NCBI RefSeq assembly: GCF_001746915.1
Contig: NZ_MJGC01000041.1
Span: 62,001-126,000 of the forward strand
Length of the DNA: 64,000 nt
DNA from: Desertifilum tharense IPPAS B-1220
GTDB taxonomy: Bacteria > Cyanobacteriota > Cyanobacteriia > Cyanobacteriales > Desertifilaceae
Direction: 5' to 3'
The translations under genes were made by a program, and so were the position numbers. Below the pieces are notes generated by a model, which was not told the origin of the DNA, searched no databases, and saw nothing but the letters and a program-made list of their open reading frames with translations. Shown here in pieces: positions 43,934 through 53,348 of the stretch (position 1 is its first letter; each line of letters begins with the position of its first letter).

Positions 43934-46309
43934 ATGAATATTCCAGTGTCTCCAATTTTCACGCCACATCATATCGAATATTTAATCTTAGATGAAAATT
44001 TGCTAATTCAGTCCTTGTCTCCGGGGATTTTGCACTTAATTTCTGATGCTCAATCTTTAAGTTTGAACGAAGATATCCGTCAAGATTTTCCTGAGTTATT
44101 TGGATTAGAGGAAACCTTAAATGCAGTTTTAGTCGGAGAACAAGAGAGTTTCGATCTCAAAGGAATCAGTCGGATCGACGACCAGGGAGAACAGGTCTAT
44201 CTCGATCTTTATGTCATGTCCTACAAGCAAGCTGGGGCAACAAGTAGCTTAATTTTGTTTCTAGAAAATGTCACTGACAAAATGGCTTTAGAACAGCGCC
44301 TGGTTCAAGCCACTAATGAATCTGCACTATTACTAACTTCTCTGCGAAACTCCGAAAACTATATCCAGCAAATCATTTCTTCAATGGCAGATCCTCTGTT
44401 AATTGTCAACCGCTATGGAACCATCAAAAAAGTTAATCAGGCAACGCAAAGACTTTTGGAATATCCTGAAAAAGAACTGCTGAATTGTTCGCTGACTCAG
44501 CTTTTTGGCGAGCAAAACCTTTTATTACAAATTATCCATCAATGCGACTATTTACAAGAAAACGAGGTTTTACAAGATATAGAAGTTGATTGTCGAACCA
44601 AAAGCGGAAAAAAGCTATCGATCGCTTTTTCCTGCTCGGTTGTGAATTCTAATACATTAGGATCGTCTAATCTTCCTCAAAAAGATTTTATATACGTTGG
44701 ACGCGATATTACCAAAAGTCAGCAAGCCCAACATCGCTTGGTATCTCAGTATACTGCGACCTGGATTTTGTCAGCAGCCACAACCGTAGAAGAAGCCATG
44801 CCCAAACTGCTACGGGCTATTTGTGAAAACCTAGAATGGGATGCCAGCGAATTCTGGCTACCGCAATATCCCACCCGCACTTCCCCCGATCTGCTTCCTT
44901 CCCTCAACTGCATGACGCGTTGGGTGTCGGCCGATCTGCCCTTAACGCAACTATCAGACATTCAACAGCAAAGCCAATTCGATCCGCCCCAAGGTCTTTT
45001 AAGTCGATTATGGGAAACCAGCGTCCCCGAATGGATTGAGGATATTCGCAGCGAACCTCCTTCTTGCGCGATCGCCGCCGCGATCGCCGATGGGATGCAA
45101 ACCGCCTTTGGCATTGCAGTACCCGCCCAAGAAATCGTTGGGATTTTAATCTTTTGGAGTCGCGATCGCCGTCCCCAAGACGATCCAGTCATCGAAACCC
45201 TGATCGCCATTACCAGCCAACTGGGGCAATTTATCCAGCGCAAGCGCACCGAAACTGCTTTAATTGAAAGCGAAGCCAACCTAGCAGAAGCCCAAGCGAT
45301 CTCTCATTTGGGCAGTTGGGAACTCACCCTCGCTACCCAAACAATGACGGGTTCGGATGAATTTTTCCGGATTTTGAGTATCGATCCGCAAATCCAGTCC
45401 TTCACCTACCTCAACTTCGTGGAATATATCCATCCCGACGAACGCCAAACTTGGGTCACGTCCATCGAACGCGCCCTGACTCAGCGCAGTACATACGAAC
45501 TAGACTTTCGGATCGTTCGCACCGATGCTGCTGGCAATCGCACCACGCGCTACCTCAACAGCAGAGGTAAAACGATCTGTAACGCCCAAGGCGAACCTGT
45601 ACGCCTAATTGGGACTGTGATGGACATTACCGAACGCAAGCACGCAGAAATGGCCCTGGCTTACCAGAAAAAACAAACCGAACGCCTGCTGCAAAACATT
45701 TTACCGGTACGGATTGCCGAACGCCTCAAATCTTCTTCGGGCGCGATCGCCGAAAACTTTGACGATGTTACCGTCCTGTTTGCTGATATCGTTGGCTTCA
45801 CCGAACTCTCTAGCCAAATCTCGCCCGTTCAACTCGTGAGACTGCTGAACCAGATTTTCTCAAAATTTGACGCCCTCACCGAACACCACCAGCTAGAAAA
45901 GATCAAAACCATCGGCGACGCTTACATGGTCGTCGGCGGCTTACCCGTTCCCCGTGCCGATCATGCCAGGGCGATCGCCGAAATTGCCCTCGATATGTTA
46001 GAAGCCACCGCCCAATTTAACGCAGAAACCGACCAAAACTTTAGTATCCGCATTGGCATCCACACCGGCCCCGTTGTCGCGGGCGTCATTGGTACCAAAA
46101 AATTTATCTACGATCTCTGGGGCGATACCGTAAACACAGCCAGCCGCATGGAATCTCATGGAGTCGCCGGTTGCATTCAAGTGTCATCTGTCACTTACGA
46201 CCTGCTACAGGACGGTTACGAACTCACCCCGCGCGGACAAGTTTACATTAAAGGCAAAGGCGAGATGTTCACTTACTTCCTGCTGGGTAAAGCGCAAATT
46301 TCCCCCTAA
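43934..46309 (+). CDS. Multi-sensor adenylate cyclase (class III)
   Basis: A 791-residue protein. Residues 1-115 match the N-terminal domain of the neighbouring histidine kinase (TPHHIEYLILDENLLIQSLS, IRQDFPELFGLEETLNAV). Then PAS (about 140-255), a GAF-like domain (about 275-430), a second PAS (about 440-570, RYLNSRGKTICNAQGEPVR) and a CYCc catalytic domain from about 600: VLFADIVGFTELSS with the metal Asp pair, IKTIGDAYMVVGG with the adenine-specifying Lys, and LWGDTVNTASRMES. The Lys/Asp pair favours ATP over GTP, so it should make cAMP. No membrane segment. Divergent from the kinase gene. Confidence 0.92.
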   Translation: MNIPVSPIFTPHHIEYLILDENLLIQSLSPGILHLISDAQSLSLNEDIRQDFPELFGLEETLNAVLVGEQESFDLKGISRIDDQGEQVYLDLYVMSYKQAGATSSLILFLENVTDKMALEQRLVQATNESALLLTSLRNSENYIQQIISSMADPLLIVNRYGTIKKVNQATQRLLEYPEKELLNCSLTQLFGEQNLLLQIIHQCDYLQENEVLQDIEVDCRTKSGKKLSIAFSCSVVNSNTLGSSNLPQKDFIYVGRDITKSQQAQHRLVSQYTATWILSAATTVEEAMPKLLRAICENLEWDASEFWLPQYPTRTSPDLLPSLNCMTRWVSADLPLTQLSDIQQQSQFDPPQGLLSRLWETSVPEWIEDIRSEPPSCAIAAAIADGMQTAFGIAVPAQEIVGILIFWSRDRRPQDDPVIETLIAITSQLGQFIQRKRTETALIESEANLAEAQAISHLGSWELTLATQTMTGSDEFFRILSIDPQIQSFTYLNFVEYIHPDERQTWVTSIERALTQRSTYELDFRIVRTDAAGNRTTRYLNSRGKTICNAQGEPVRLIGTVMDITERKHAEMALAYQKKQTERLLQNILPVRIAERLKSSSGAIAENFDDVTVLFADIVGFTELSSQISPVQLVRLLNQIFSKFDALTEHHQLEKIKTIGDAYMVVGGLPVPRADHARAIAEIALDMLEATAQFNAETDQNFSIRIGIHTGPVVAGVIGTKKFIYDLWGDTVNTASRMESHGVAGCIQVSSVTYDLLQDGYELTPRGQVYIKGKGEMFTYFLLGKAQISP

Positions 46310-46418
46310 AAGGTATCCGGATACTCGTCGAGTCTCTAGCTCAAGATAGAATAAATCCAGCAATGGTTCTCAACATAAATTTAGGACACGATCGAAAACG
46401 CGAGGAGAACAGTCACGC

Positions 46419-48476
46419 ATGGGCAAAATAGTTGGCATTGACCTGGGAACAACAAACTCAGTGGTAGCTGTGATGGAAGGCGGCAAGCCAGTGGTCATTG
46501 CCAATGCCGAAGGGATGCGGACAACGCCCTCAGTTGTTGGCGTTAGTAAAGATGAAGAAATCCTCGTCGGCCAAATGGCCCGCCGCCAAGCCGTCCTCAA
46601 TCCCCAAAACACCTTTTACGCCGTCAAACGCTACATTGGTCGCAAATATGGCGAACTCTCTCCCGACTCCAAGCGCGTCCCCTACACGATCCGGCGCGAT
46701 GAGTTCAACAGCGTCAAAATTAAATGTCCCCGCCTGAAAAAAGACTTTGCCCCCGAAGAGATTTCGGCGCTGATTTTGCGGAAACTCGCCGACGATGCCA
46801 GCCGTTATTTAGGACAACCTGTCACCGGGGCCGTGATTACGGTTCCGGCCTATTTTAACGACTCCCAGCGCCAAGCCACCCGCGACGCCGGACGGATCGC
46901 CGGATTAGAAGTGAAACGGATTCTCAACGAACCCACCGCCGCCTCTTTAGCCTATGGGATGGATCGCAGCCAAAGCCAGACTATTTTGGTGTTTGACTTG
47001 GGAGGCGGGACGTTTGATGTGTCGATTCTCGAAGTCGGCGATGGCGTATTTGAAGTCAAAGCCACCAGCGGCGACACCCAACTGGGGGGGAATGATTTTG
47101 ATAAGAAAATTGTCGATTGGCTGGCCGAACAGTTTTTAGAAACTGACGGGGTAGACCTCAGACGCGATCGCCAAGCCCTGCAACGCCTCACAGAAGCCGC
47201 AGAAAAAGCCAAAATTGAGCTATCTGGGGTTATGGTGACTGACATTAACCTGCCGTTTATTACCGCCACCGAAGACGGCCCCAAACATATTGAAACCCGC
47301 TTAGAGCGATCGCAGTTTGAAAGCCTATGCGGCGATTTGATTAGTCGGTTGCGGCGTCCCGTCAAACAGGCGCTATACGATGCCGGAATGAACCCCGTCC
47401 AAATCGATGAAGTTGTTCTCGTCGGCGGTTCAACGCGCATTCCCCTCGTTCAGCAACTGGTTCGTTCCCTAATTGACAAAGAACCCAACCAGAACGTCAA
47501 CCCCGATGAAGTTGTCGCCGTTGGGGCCGCCATCCAAGCCGGAATCCTCGCCGGGGTCGTGAAAGACATTCTGCTGCTAGATGTCACGCCTCTATCCTTG
47601 GGCCTCGAAACCGCCAGCGGCACCATGAAGAAACTCATTCCCCGCAACACCACCATCCCGGTACGGCGTTCTGATGTGTTCTCCACCTCCGAAGACAGTC
47701 AAACCGTGGTCGAAATTCATGCCCTGCAAGGGGAACGGGAAATGGCTGGCGATAATAAAAGCTTAGGACGATTTAAACTCACCGGCATTCCTCCCGCCCC
47801 CAGAGGTATCCCCCAAGTCCAAGTTGCCTTTGATATCGACGCCAACGGCATCTTACAAGTAACAGCCCTCGACCGCACCACCGGACGCGAACAAAGCGTC
47901 ACCATTCAAGGCGCGTCCACCCTCAGCGAAGAGGAAGTCAACCAAATGATTCGCGACGCCGAACGCTACGCCCAAGTAGACCGAGAACGCCGCGAACGGG
48001 TCGAAAAACGCAACCGCGCCGAAGCCTTAATTAACCAAGCCGAACGCCAACTGCGCGAAGCCACCCTCGACTTTGGCATTCAGTTTTCCAATCAATATCG
48101 CCGTCGGATTGACCCGCTGATTCAAGAACTGCGCGACAGTTTGCAGCGCGGCGACGATCGCGGCATTGACCAAGTGGGCGCTGACCTGCAAGATGTGTTG
48201 TATGAGTTAAATCGCGAGGTGCGCTTGCGCCTCAGCGAGGAAGACGAGGATGATTTCTTCGGCTCCATTCGTCGTACCATTACAGGAGGCGATCGCCGCG
48301 ACGATCCCTATACCTCCTACCCGGCAGCCCCCCCGCCACCCCCGCCGCCGAGTCGCCGTCCCCCTCGCGATCCGCGAGACCCCTACAGTTCTCGCTCAGA
48401 ACCCGCACGAGCCAGCCGGTATGGTAATTATTATCAAGATGAAGATTGGGATGATGAGGATGACGACTGGCTGTAA
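46419..48476 (+). CDS. dnaK: Hsp70 chaperone DnaK (cyanobacterial DnaK1-like)
   Basis: A 685-residue Hsp70. The ATPase domain starts [20 protein letters not shown] and contains [20 protein letters not shown] and [17 protein letters not shown]; the linker/substrate domain starts [17 protein letters not shown]. The C-terminus is Pro/Arg/Asp-rich ([15 protein letters not shown], ending DDDWL) and lacks the usual EEVD/KK-type DnaK2 tail, which points to the DnaK1 or DnaK3 group; length favours DnaK1. A dnaJ-type gene follows on the same strand 233 bases downstream. Confidence 0.93.
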   Translation: MGKIVGIDLGTTNSVVAVMEGGKPVVIANAEGMRTTPSVVGVSKDEEILVGQMARRQAVLNPQNTFYAVKRYIGRKYGELSPDSKRVPYTIRRDEFNSVKIKCPRLKKDFAPEEISALILRKLADDASRYLGQPVTGAVITVPAYFNDSQRQATRDAGRIAGLEVKRILNEPTAASLAYGMDRSQSQTILVFDLGGGTFDVSILEVGDGVFEVKATSGDTQLGGNDFDKKIVDWLAEQFLETDGVDLRRDRQALQRLTEAAEKAKIELSGVMVTDINLPFITATEDGPKHIETRLERSQFESLCGDLISRLRRPVKQALYDAGMNPVQIDEVVLVGGSTRIPLVQQLVRSLIDKEPNQNVNPDEVVAVGAAIQAGILAGVVKDILLLDVTPLSLGLETASGTMKKLIPRNTTIPVRRSDVFSTSEDSQTVVEIHALQGEREMAGDNKSLGRFKLTGIPPAPRGIPQVQVAFDIDANGILQVTALDRTTGREQSVTIQGASTLSEEEVNQMIRDAERYAQVDRERRERVEKRNRAEALINQAERQLREATLDFGIQFSNQYRRRIDPLIQELRDSLQRGDDRGIDQVGADLQDVLYELNREVRLRLSEEDEDDFFGSIRRTITGGDRRDDPYTSYPAAPPPPPPPSRRPPRDPRDPYSSRSEPARASRYGNYYQDEDWDDEDDDWL

Positions 48477-48500
48477 CGCCTAAGTGCTGAGTGCTTCTCT

Positions 48501-48535
48501 AAGTGCTGAGTGTAAAGTGCTGAGTGCTGAGTGGG
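48501..48535 (+). repeat. GTGCTGAGT repeat block, copy 2
   Basis: A 35-base block identical to 28990-29024, again just downstream of a gene (dnaK). Confidence 0.85.
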
Positions 48536-48659
48536 AGGAGAGTGTTGAGTCTGATGTTTCCCACCATCCTCCTATCCCCCCATCCTCTTCTTCCCCAACT
48601 CCCAACTCCCCTCTTCCCCTATCTCCCCACCCTCTTCTATACTCAGCACTCAGCACTTT
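48514..48659. repeat. Long inverted repeat in the dnaK-dnaJ gap
   Basis: AAAGTGCTGAGTGCTGAGT at 48514-48532 is perfectly complementary to 48641-48659, a 19-base stem around about 108 bases of CCCAACTCCC-type pyrimidine-rich sequence. A further half unit follows at 48661-48673. It may terminate or attenuate transcription from dnaK into dnaJ. Confidence 0.8.
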
Positions 48660-48709
48660 CTACTCAGCACTCTTTGTCCCCCACCCTCTTCTAGTTTCCA
48701 ATTCACCTT

Positions 48710-49720
48710 ATGCAAAACTTTCGGAACTATTACCAGATTCTGGGAGTTTCCAGAGATGCTTCCCTCGATGAAATCAAGAAAGTCTACCGGCGTTTAGCCC
48801 GACAGTTTCACCCCGACTTAAACCCAGGAGATAAAAGCGCCGAGGAAAAATTTAAAGAGATTGGCGAAGCTTATGACGTGCTTTCCGATCCCAGCCGTCG
48901 CGCCCAGTACGATCAATTTAGTAATTATTGGGGAAAATCGGGCTTTCGCGGTCGTTCCAATGCGCGTCCGACCAAGACTTGGGGTGATTCGCTGCGCGAT
49001 TTGGGCAACCGCAATCGCTCAAACGAAGAGAATGTCGATTTTGCCCAATATCCTGACTTTAACAAGTTTATCGATCTACTGCTCAATCGTCGCCGGGAAG
49101 AACGCTCTACGGCTCCTGTAGGCGCTAGAGCCAAGATTCGCGATAATTCCTACGATACCTATCGCCCTGGCAATACCAAAACCGCCTATACCATTCCCGC
49201 GCGTTCCAGTCGGCGCGATATTGAAGCCCAGTTAACCTTGCCCCTAGAAAAAGCCTATACTGGCGGTCAAGAGCGAATTCGTTTAGAAGATGGGCGATCG
49301 CTAGAAGTAGATATGCCCCCTGGAATGGTCAGCGGTCAACGCATTCGCCTGCGTAGTCAAGGCATGGGTGGCGGCGATCTTTACCTGAAAATTACCGTAG
49401 CGCGGCATCCCTTCTTCCAGCTAGAGGGCATCGATATTTACTGCAAACTCCCCCTCACCCCCAGCGAAGCCATTGTTGGCGGACAGATTGAAATTCCCAC
49501 CCTCGACGGGTTAGTGAAAATGCGCGTTCCGCCGCGCGTCGTCGCCGGACAGCGCCTGCGTCTGGCAAATAAGGGTTATTTAGGAGAAAATGGCGATCGC
49601 GGCGACCAAATTGTTGAAGTGCAAATTGCCACCCCCAAAGATCCCAGTCCCCCAGAAATCGAACTTTACGAGAAGTTACGCCAAATCGAATCCTTTAACC
49701 CCCGTTCTGCTTTGTTTTAG
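48710..49720 (+). CDS. dnaJ: DnaJ/CbpA-type Hsp40 co-chaperone
   Basis: A 336-residue Hsp40. A J-domain covers residues 1-70 with the HPD motif in RQFHPDLNPGD. A linker of about 80 residues is Arg/Asn-rich, without the Gly/Phe-rich pattern. There is no cysteine zinc-finger, so it is of the CbpA/type-II class. Two C-terminal beta domains follow (EAQLTLPLEKAYTGGQERIR, then IYCKLPLTPSEAIVGGQIEI). Its position after dnaK argues that it works with that DnaK. Confidence 0.9.
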   Translation: MQNFRNYYQILGVSRDASLDEIKKVYRRLARQFHPDLNPGDKSAEEKFKEIGEAYDVLSDPSRRAQYDQFSNYWGKSGFRGRSNARPTKTWGDSLRDLGNRNRSNEENVDFAQYPDFNKFIDLLLNRRREERSTAPVGARAKIRDNSYDTYRPGNTKTAYTIPARSSRRDIEAQLTLPLEKAYTGGQERIRLEDGRSLEVDMPPGMVSGQRIRLRSQGMGGGDLYLKITVARHPFFQLEGIDIYCKLPLTPSEAIVGGQIEIPTLDGLVKMRVPPRVVAGQRLRLANKGYLGENGDRGDQIVEVQIATPKDPSPPEIELYEKLRQIESFNPRSALF

Positions 49721-49797
49721 CCTCTCCCGACTGCTAAACCTCTTGAGCGCATACCACCCCGTAGTAAACTAAGCAGATCCTTCCATTGCGTGCGATT

Positions 49798-50541
49798 ATG
49801 GCAAACTTAATCGGAACTGAGAGTGCAGACCTGATTAATGGTTTCCCCACCAATGACCTGATTCAAGGTTTGGGCGGAAATGACACCCTCAGAGGGTTTG
49901 ATGGCGACGATATTCTCTACGGAAACCGAGACAACGACCAACTTGAAGGGGGAAATGGTAACGATACCCTCTACGGGGGTAAAGATAACGATTTCCTGAG
50001 TGGCGGGAATGGCGACGATTTCCTCAGCGGGAACAACGACAGCGATTTTCTCTTTGGCAATGATGGCACCGATACCCTCTACGGCGGCAAAGGTAATGAT
50101 TACCTGTTTGGCGGAACCGGCAGCGACTTTCTTTACGGCGATTTAGGCGATGATGTCCTCACCGGGGTCGATCCCAATAGCGCTTCACCAGGTTTGGGAG
50201 AAGTCGATATCCTAACGGGGGGTGCAGGTTCAGATCGGTTTGTCTTGGGAGATGGACAAAAGATTTACTATGACGATGGCAACACTACGGCTTTTGGCGT
50301 TGCGGTAATTACAGACTTTAATCCCGCCCAAGATAAGATCCAGCTAACGCGCGTTAACTTTGCGGCGAATATCTCCGATGGCTATATCCTCAGCGTTCAA
50401 TCGATCGAAAATCTTCCCAGTACGCTGTTGTTTGTTGATAATGATGGGATTAAGGGCTTAAGCAGTGCCGATGAATTGATCGCGATCGTTCAAGGGGTCA
50501 CGAATTTGCATCTCGGTGCGTCATACTTTACGTTTATCTAA
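49798..50541 (+). CDS. RTX (hemolysin-type calcium-binding) repeat protein
   Basis: A 247-residue protein. Residues about 5-120 are tandem nonapeptides of GGxGxDxLx type (GGNGNDTLYGGKDNDFLSGG and so on, about 11 copies), which form a parallel beta-roll binding Ca. The C-terminal part (GVAVITDFNPAQDKIQL onward) is the typical RTX tail of cyanobacterial calcium-binding proteins, often exported by type I secretion. No enzymatic domain. ATG at 49798; a TTG four codons upstream is less likely. Confidence 0.88.
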   Translation: MANLIGTESADLINGFPTNDLIQGLGGNDTLRGFDGDDILYGNRDNDQLEGGNGNDTLYGGKDNDFLSGGNGDDFLSGNNDSDFLFGNDGTDTLYGGKGNDYLFGGTGSDFLYGDLGDDVLTGVDPNSASPGLGEVDILTGGAGSDRFVLGDGQKIYYDDGNTTAFGVAVITDFNPAQDKIQLTRVNFAANISDGYILSVQSIENLPSTLLFVDNDGIKGLSSADELIAIVQGVTNLHLGASYFTFI

Positions 50542-50556
50542 GTTAGCGATACCCGT

Positions 50557-51357
50557 ATGCAAGACGATACTTTATCCAGAGAACGGCAATTTCACGATCG
50601 ATGGGCCTCTAGTATTGAGGTGGATGGGATTCGGGTTGCCGATTATTTTGAAGCCTGTACTGCCCCAGAAAATCGCTTTATTCTCAGGAATATGGGCGAT
50701 TTTCGCGGTAAGCGATTGCTAGATTTAGGTTGCGGTGCGGGAGAAAATAGCGTCTATTTTGCCCAACGCGGCGCGAATTGCGTAGCAACCGATTATTCTC
50801 CAGGGATGGTGGAGGTGGCGCTAGAACTCGCAGAGTCTAACGGCGTCGCCATTGAAGGACAAGTGGCCAATGCAATGGCGCTCGATTTTCCGGATAATAG
50901 CTTTGATTTTGTTTACGCTTCCAATTTGTTGCATCACATTAGCGATCCTAAAATCGCCATTCGGGAGATGCATCGCGTTCTCAAGCCGGGGGGAAAAGCC
51001 TGCTTTTGGGACCCTTTAAAACACAATCCGGCAATTAATATCTATCGCCGGATGGCAACTCAAGTCAGAACTGAAGACGAGATGCCCTTAGATATTAATA
51101 TTGTCAATTACGTGCGTTCTCTGTATTCCGAAACGGTTTGGGACGCTTTCTGGATCGCGACGCTTTGGATCTTTGTTCGCTTTTATTTGATCGAGAAAGT
51201 CAATCCTAATCAAGAGCGTTACTGGAAAAAAATTATTATCGAGCAGCAACGACTTCAGCCAGCCTATCGCCGTTTAGAGCAATGGGATAGATTATTGAAG
51301 CAGTTACCCCTGATGAAGCGGATGGCTTGGAACTTGGCCGTTGTGGCAACCAAATAA
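50557..51357 (+). CDS. SAM-dependent class I methyltransferase
   Basis: A 266-residue protein with the Rossmann-like SAM site KRLLDLGCGAGENSVYF (residues about 49-65), the acidic strand NCVATDYSPGM, and motif III/post-III FDFVYASNLLHHISDPK and MHRVLKPGGKACFWDP. The C-terminal third (from about 150) is aromatic-rich with a hydrophobic stretch FWIATLWIFVRFYLI, perhaps membrane-associated. Substrate unknown; small molecules or lipids are typical. It starts 15 bases after the RTX gene, so may be co-transcribed. Confidence 0.88.
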   Translation: MQDDTLSRERQFHDRWASSIEVDGIRVADYFEACTAPENRFILRNMGDFRGKRLLDLGCGAGENSVYFAQRGANCVATDYSPGMVEVALELAESNGVAIEGQVANAMALDFPDNSFDFVYASNLLHHISDPKIAIREMHRVLKPGGKACFWDPLKHNPAINIYRRMATQVRTEDEMPLDINIVNYVRSLYSETVWDAFWIATLWIFVRFYLIEKVNPNQERYWKKIIIEQQRLQPAYRRLEQWDRLLKQLPLMKRMAWNLAVVATK

Positions 51358-51400
51358 AAGTCAGCACCCTGAGTTGAGTTGGTGAAATCGGCACGCCTGC

Positions 51401-51694
51401 CTAACTCGGTTTGCGCGGCGTGTTGGCTTCTAGCTTAATGGCAACATCGATCAGAAAGCGAACGTGACTAATGGTTGCTGCCAAATCTCCAGACACAACC
51501 GGCCGACCATAACGCGGAAAGGTGTCGTTAGGGTGCTGCCAGCGTATCCAAAGCTGACCGTTAATCATTTTCGTGCTAATTAACCAGCCTCGGTATTGGA
51601 CCGGACTTTGCGAGAGGTCAGGATTAAAACCATTTGATGACATCTGATGTATGGGTGTCATTCTGCATTCACTCTGAGCCAACAAGGGAAACAT
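51401..51694 (-). CDS. Small hypothetical protein
   Basis: A 97-residue protein starting MFPLLAQSECRMTPIHQ and containing QYRGWLISTKMINGQLWIRW, a Trp-rich beta-type core, then a helix SHVRFLIDVAIKLE. The start at 51692-51694 is decided by GGAGGA six bases upstream; a longer frame adds 13 residues without a ribosome site. No family recognised. Convergent with the methyltransferase gene. Confidence 0.6.
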   Translation of the reverse strand: MFPLLAQSECRMTPIHQMSSNGFNPDLSQSPVQYRGWLISTKMINGQLWIRWQHPNDTFPRYGRPVVSGDLAATISHVRFLIDVAIKLEANTPRKPS

Positions 51695-52328
51695 AACTCT
51701 TCCTCCACAATCGAGTAGAAAGAGAGAAGACAAAACGGTGAATGTACGGATTACGTTTTGTAATTGTCCAATCGATGTACCTATAATCCCAGAGAACCCT
51801 TCAAGCCGTCGTGATGGAAGATCGGGGTTGGGTGCGATCGCACTCTAGGTTTTGAGGTGAGCGTTGTCCTCTATCAGGAGTGAGAGAATTCAGGCAAGTT
51901 GTGCGATCGCGATCGCAATTCGCAACCTGTGTCTCCCTACCTTCCTCAATCTTGTCACTTAGCGGTCTCGATCCTCCTCGCGCTAAAGGAATAGCCCCCC
52001 TTTAAACCTATGCCCTCCGTTGCATAGCTGTACTGAGTAAAGTTAAGACAGACTGAACTGCTCAAAAGATGAGACTCACTCGGTTTTAACTCAGCACACC
52101 GCTACTGGGTGTGCTAAAGCAACAGCACTTTGCTATATAGCACGAGTAGATGGTTTTCTCTCCCCTTGTTACCTCACAGGCTTGGCGAGCGTTCCGCATC
52201 TGCGACACTAAACTTCACACGCTAGGGTGTCACCCCTCAACAAGCGATACAGTAGAAGCGAGTGCGAATAATGCCTCCCTCTTTAGTTGAATTTGTTCTC
52301 TATATTCCTTAACGCTTTCGGTCAGGCT
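51695..52328. other. Long intergenic region
   Basis: No gene seen in 634 bases. It is divergent between the small leftward gene and the flavoprotein gene, so it should carry both promoters. It contains several GCGATCGC sites (for example near 51903-51917) and a strong hairpin at 52093-52115. Confidence 0.4.
52093..52115. promoter_or_regulatory. Perfect intergenic hairpin
   Basis: AGCACACC at 52093-52100 pairs with GGTGTGCT at 52108-52115 around a seven-base loop. It lies about 210 bases before the flavoprotein start codon, with AGCAC/GTGCT half-units repeated in the following 30 bases. Could be an attenuator or protein site; function unknown. Confidence 0.45.
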
Positions 52329-53333
52329 ATGAAGCTATCCAAGAAAAATATCGATCTACGTTCGTCCCATGTCTACGATGCGATTGTTGTGGGTGGCGGT
52401 GCAGGGGGTTTATCCGCAGGCATTTACCTGCAACGCTATCGCCTCTCTAGCCTAATCATCGAAAAAGGTCGAGGTCGTTCCTTTTGGATGCAAAACGTCA
52501 CCAACTATTTAGGTCTTGAACCCGAAACCCCCGGACGAACCCTGCTGCAAAATGGTGAAAAACATTATCTCGAACTCGATGGCGACTTCCTGCGCGGCTA
52601 TGTCGAAGAAGTCATTGATGAAGGAGAAACCTTTGCCATCAGAGTCAAAGTTGGCAAAGAAAACAGCATCTATCCCATTTTGCGCTGCAAATACCTGATT
52701 GCGGCCAGCGGCATTATCGACCATCTCCCCCAACTGTCAGACATGCAAAATGTCTACGACTATGCCGGATATAACCTGCATGTCTGCATGATTTGCGATG
52801 GTTACGAAATGGCGGATAAACAATGCGGTCTATTTGTGGCTACAGAATCGGCCATTAACACCGCCTTTGTCTTAAACTGGTTTACCCCCTATATCAGCGT
52901 CTTTACCCAAGGCTTATTTACAGTCAGCGATGCCATGCGGCAAAAACTCAAAGACCACGGCTATCCGCTATTTGAACAGCCCCTCAAGCGCTTTGTAGGG
53001 GAAAATCATCTCATGAGTGGCGTGGAATTGGCTGATGGCACTGTCGTACCCCTAGAAACTGGATTAGTGGCAATGGGTTCTCGCTACCATAGCGATTATC
53101 TCAAAGGTCTGGATCTAGAGTGGAAAGGCAATAACCTGCCGACAGGGGAGATGTGCCGCACTTCGCACCCCCGGATTTTTGCTCTCGGAGATTTAAAAGA
53201 GGGCATTAACCAGGTGTCAATTGCCGTGGCAGATGGTACATTAGCTGCAACAGCCATTTGGCGGGATATTCGTCGTGCATCTCCACCCCGGATTTGGGAA
53301 GATAATTTGCAGCAGTACGCATCATTAAGTTAA
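52329..53333 (+). CDS. Thioredoxin-reductase-like FAD disulfide oxidoreductase
   Basis: A 334-residue flavoprotein. The FAD site is YDAIVVGGGAGGLSAGIYL (GxGxxG at 22-27) and IFALGDLKEGINQVSIAVAD near the end. A redox CMIC pair (Cys 153 and 156) sits in VCMICDGYEMADK, aligned with the CATC of thioredoxin reductase. The stretch that should bind NADPH (QCGLFVATESAINTAFVLNW) lacks GxGxxA and the HRR motif. That pattern recalls cyanobacterial DDOR-type enzymes or other NADPH-independent relatives. ATG 52329 is chosen over a TTG at 52287. Confidence 0.8.
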   Translation: MKLSKKNIDLRSSHVYDAIVVGGGAGGLSAGIYLQRYRLSSLIIEKGRGRSFWMQNVTNYLGLEPETPGRTLLQNGEKHYLELDGDFLRGYVEEVIDEGETFAIRVKVGKENSIYPILRCKYLIAASGIIDHLPQLSDMQNVYDYAGYNLHVCMICDGYEMADKQCGLFVATESAINTAFVLNWFTPYISVFTQGLFTVSDAMRQKLKDHGYPLFEQPLKRFVGENHLMSGVELADGTVVPLETGLVAMGSRYHSDYLKGLDLEWKGNNLPTGEMCRTSHPRIFALGDLKEGINQVSIAVADGTLAATAIWRDIRRASPPRIWEDNLQQYASLS

Positions 53334-53348
53334 CGGAGCTACGAAAAC

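Noticed and set aside
43717..43995. Rightward 92-residue frame before the cyclase
   Set aside because: TTG start, no ribosome site, overlaps the cyclase start and contains palindrome-like sequence.
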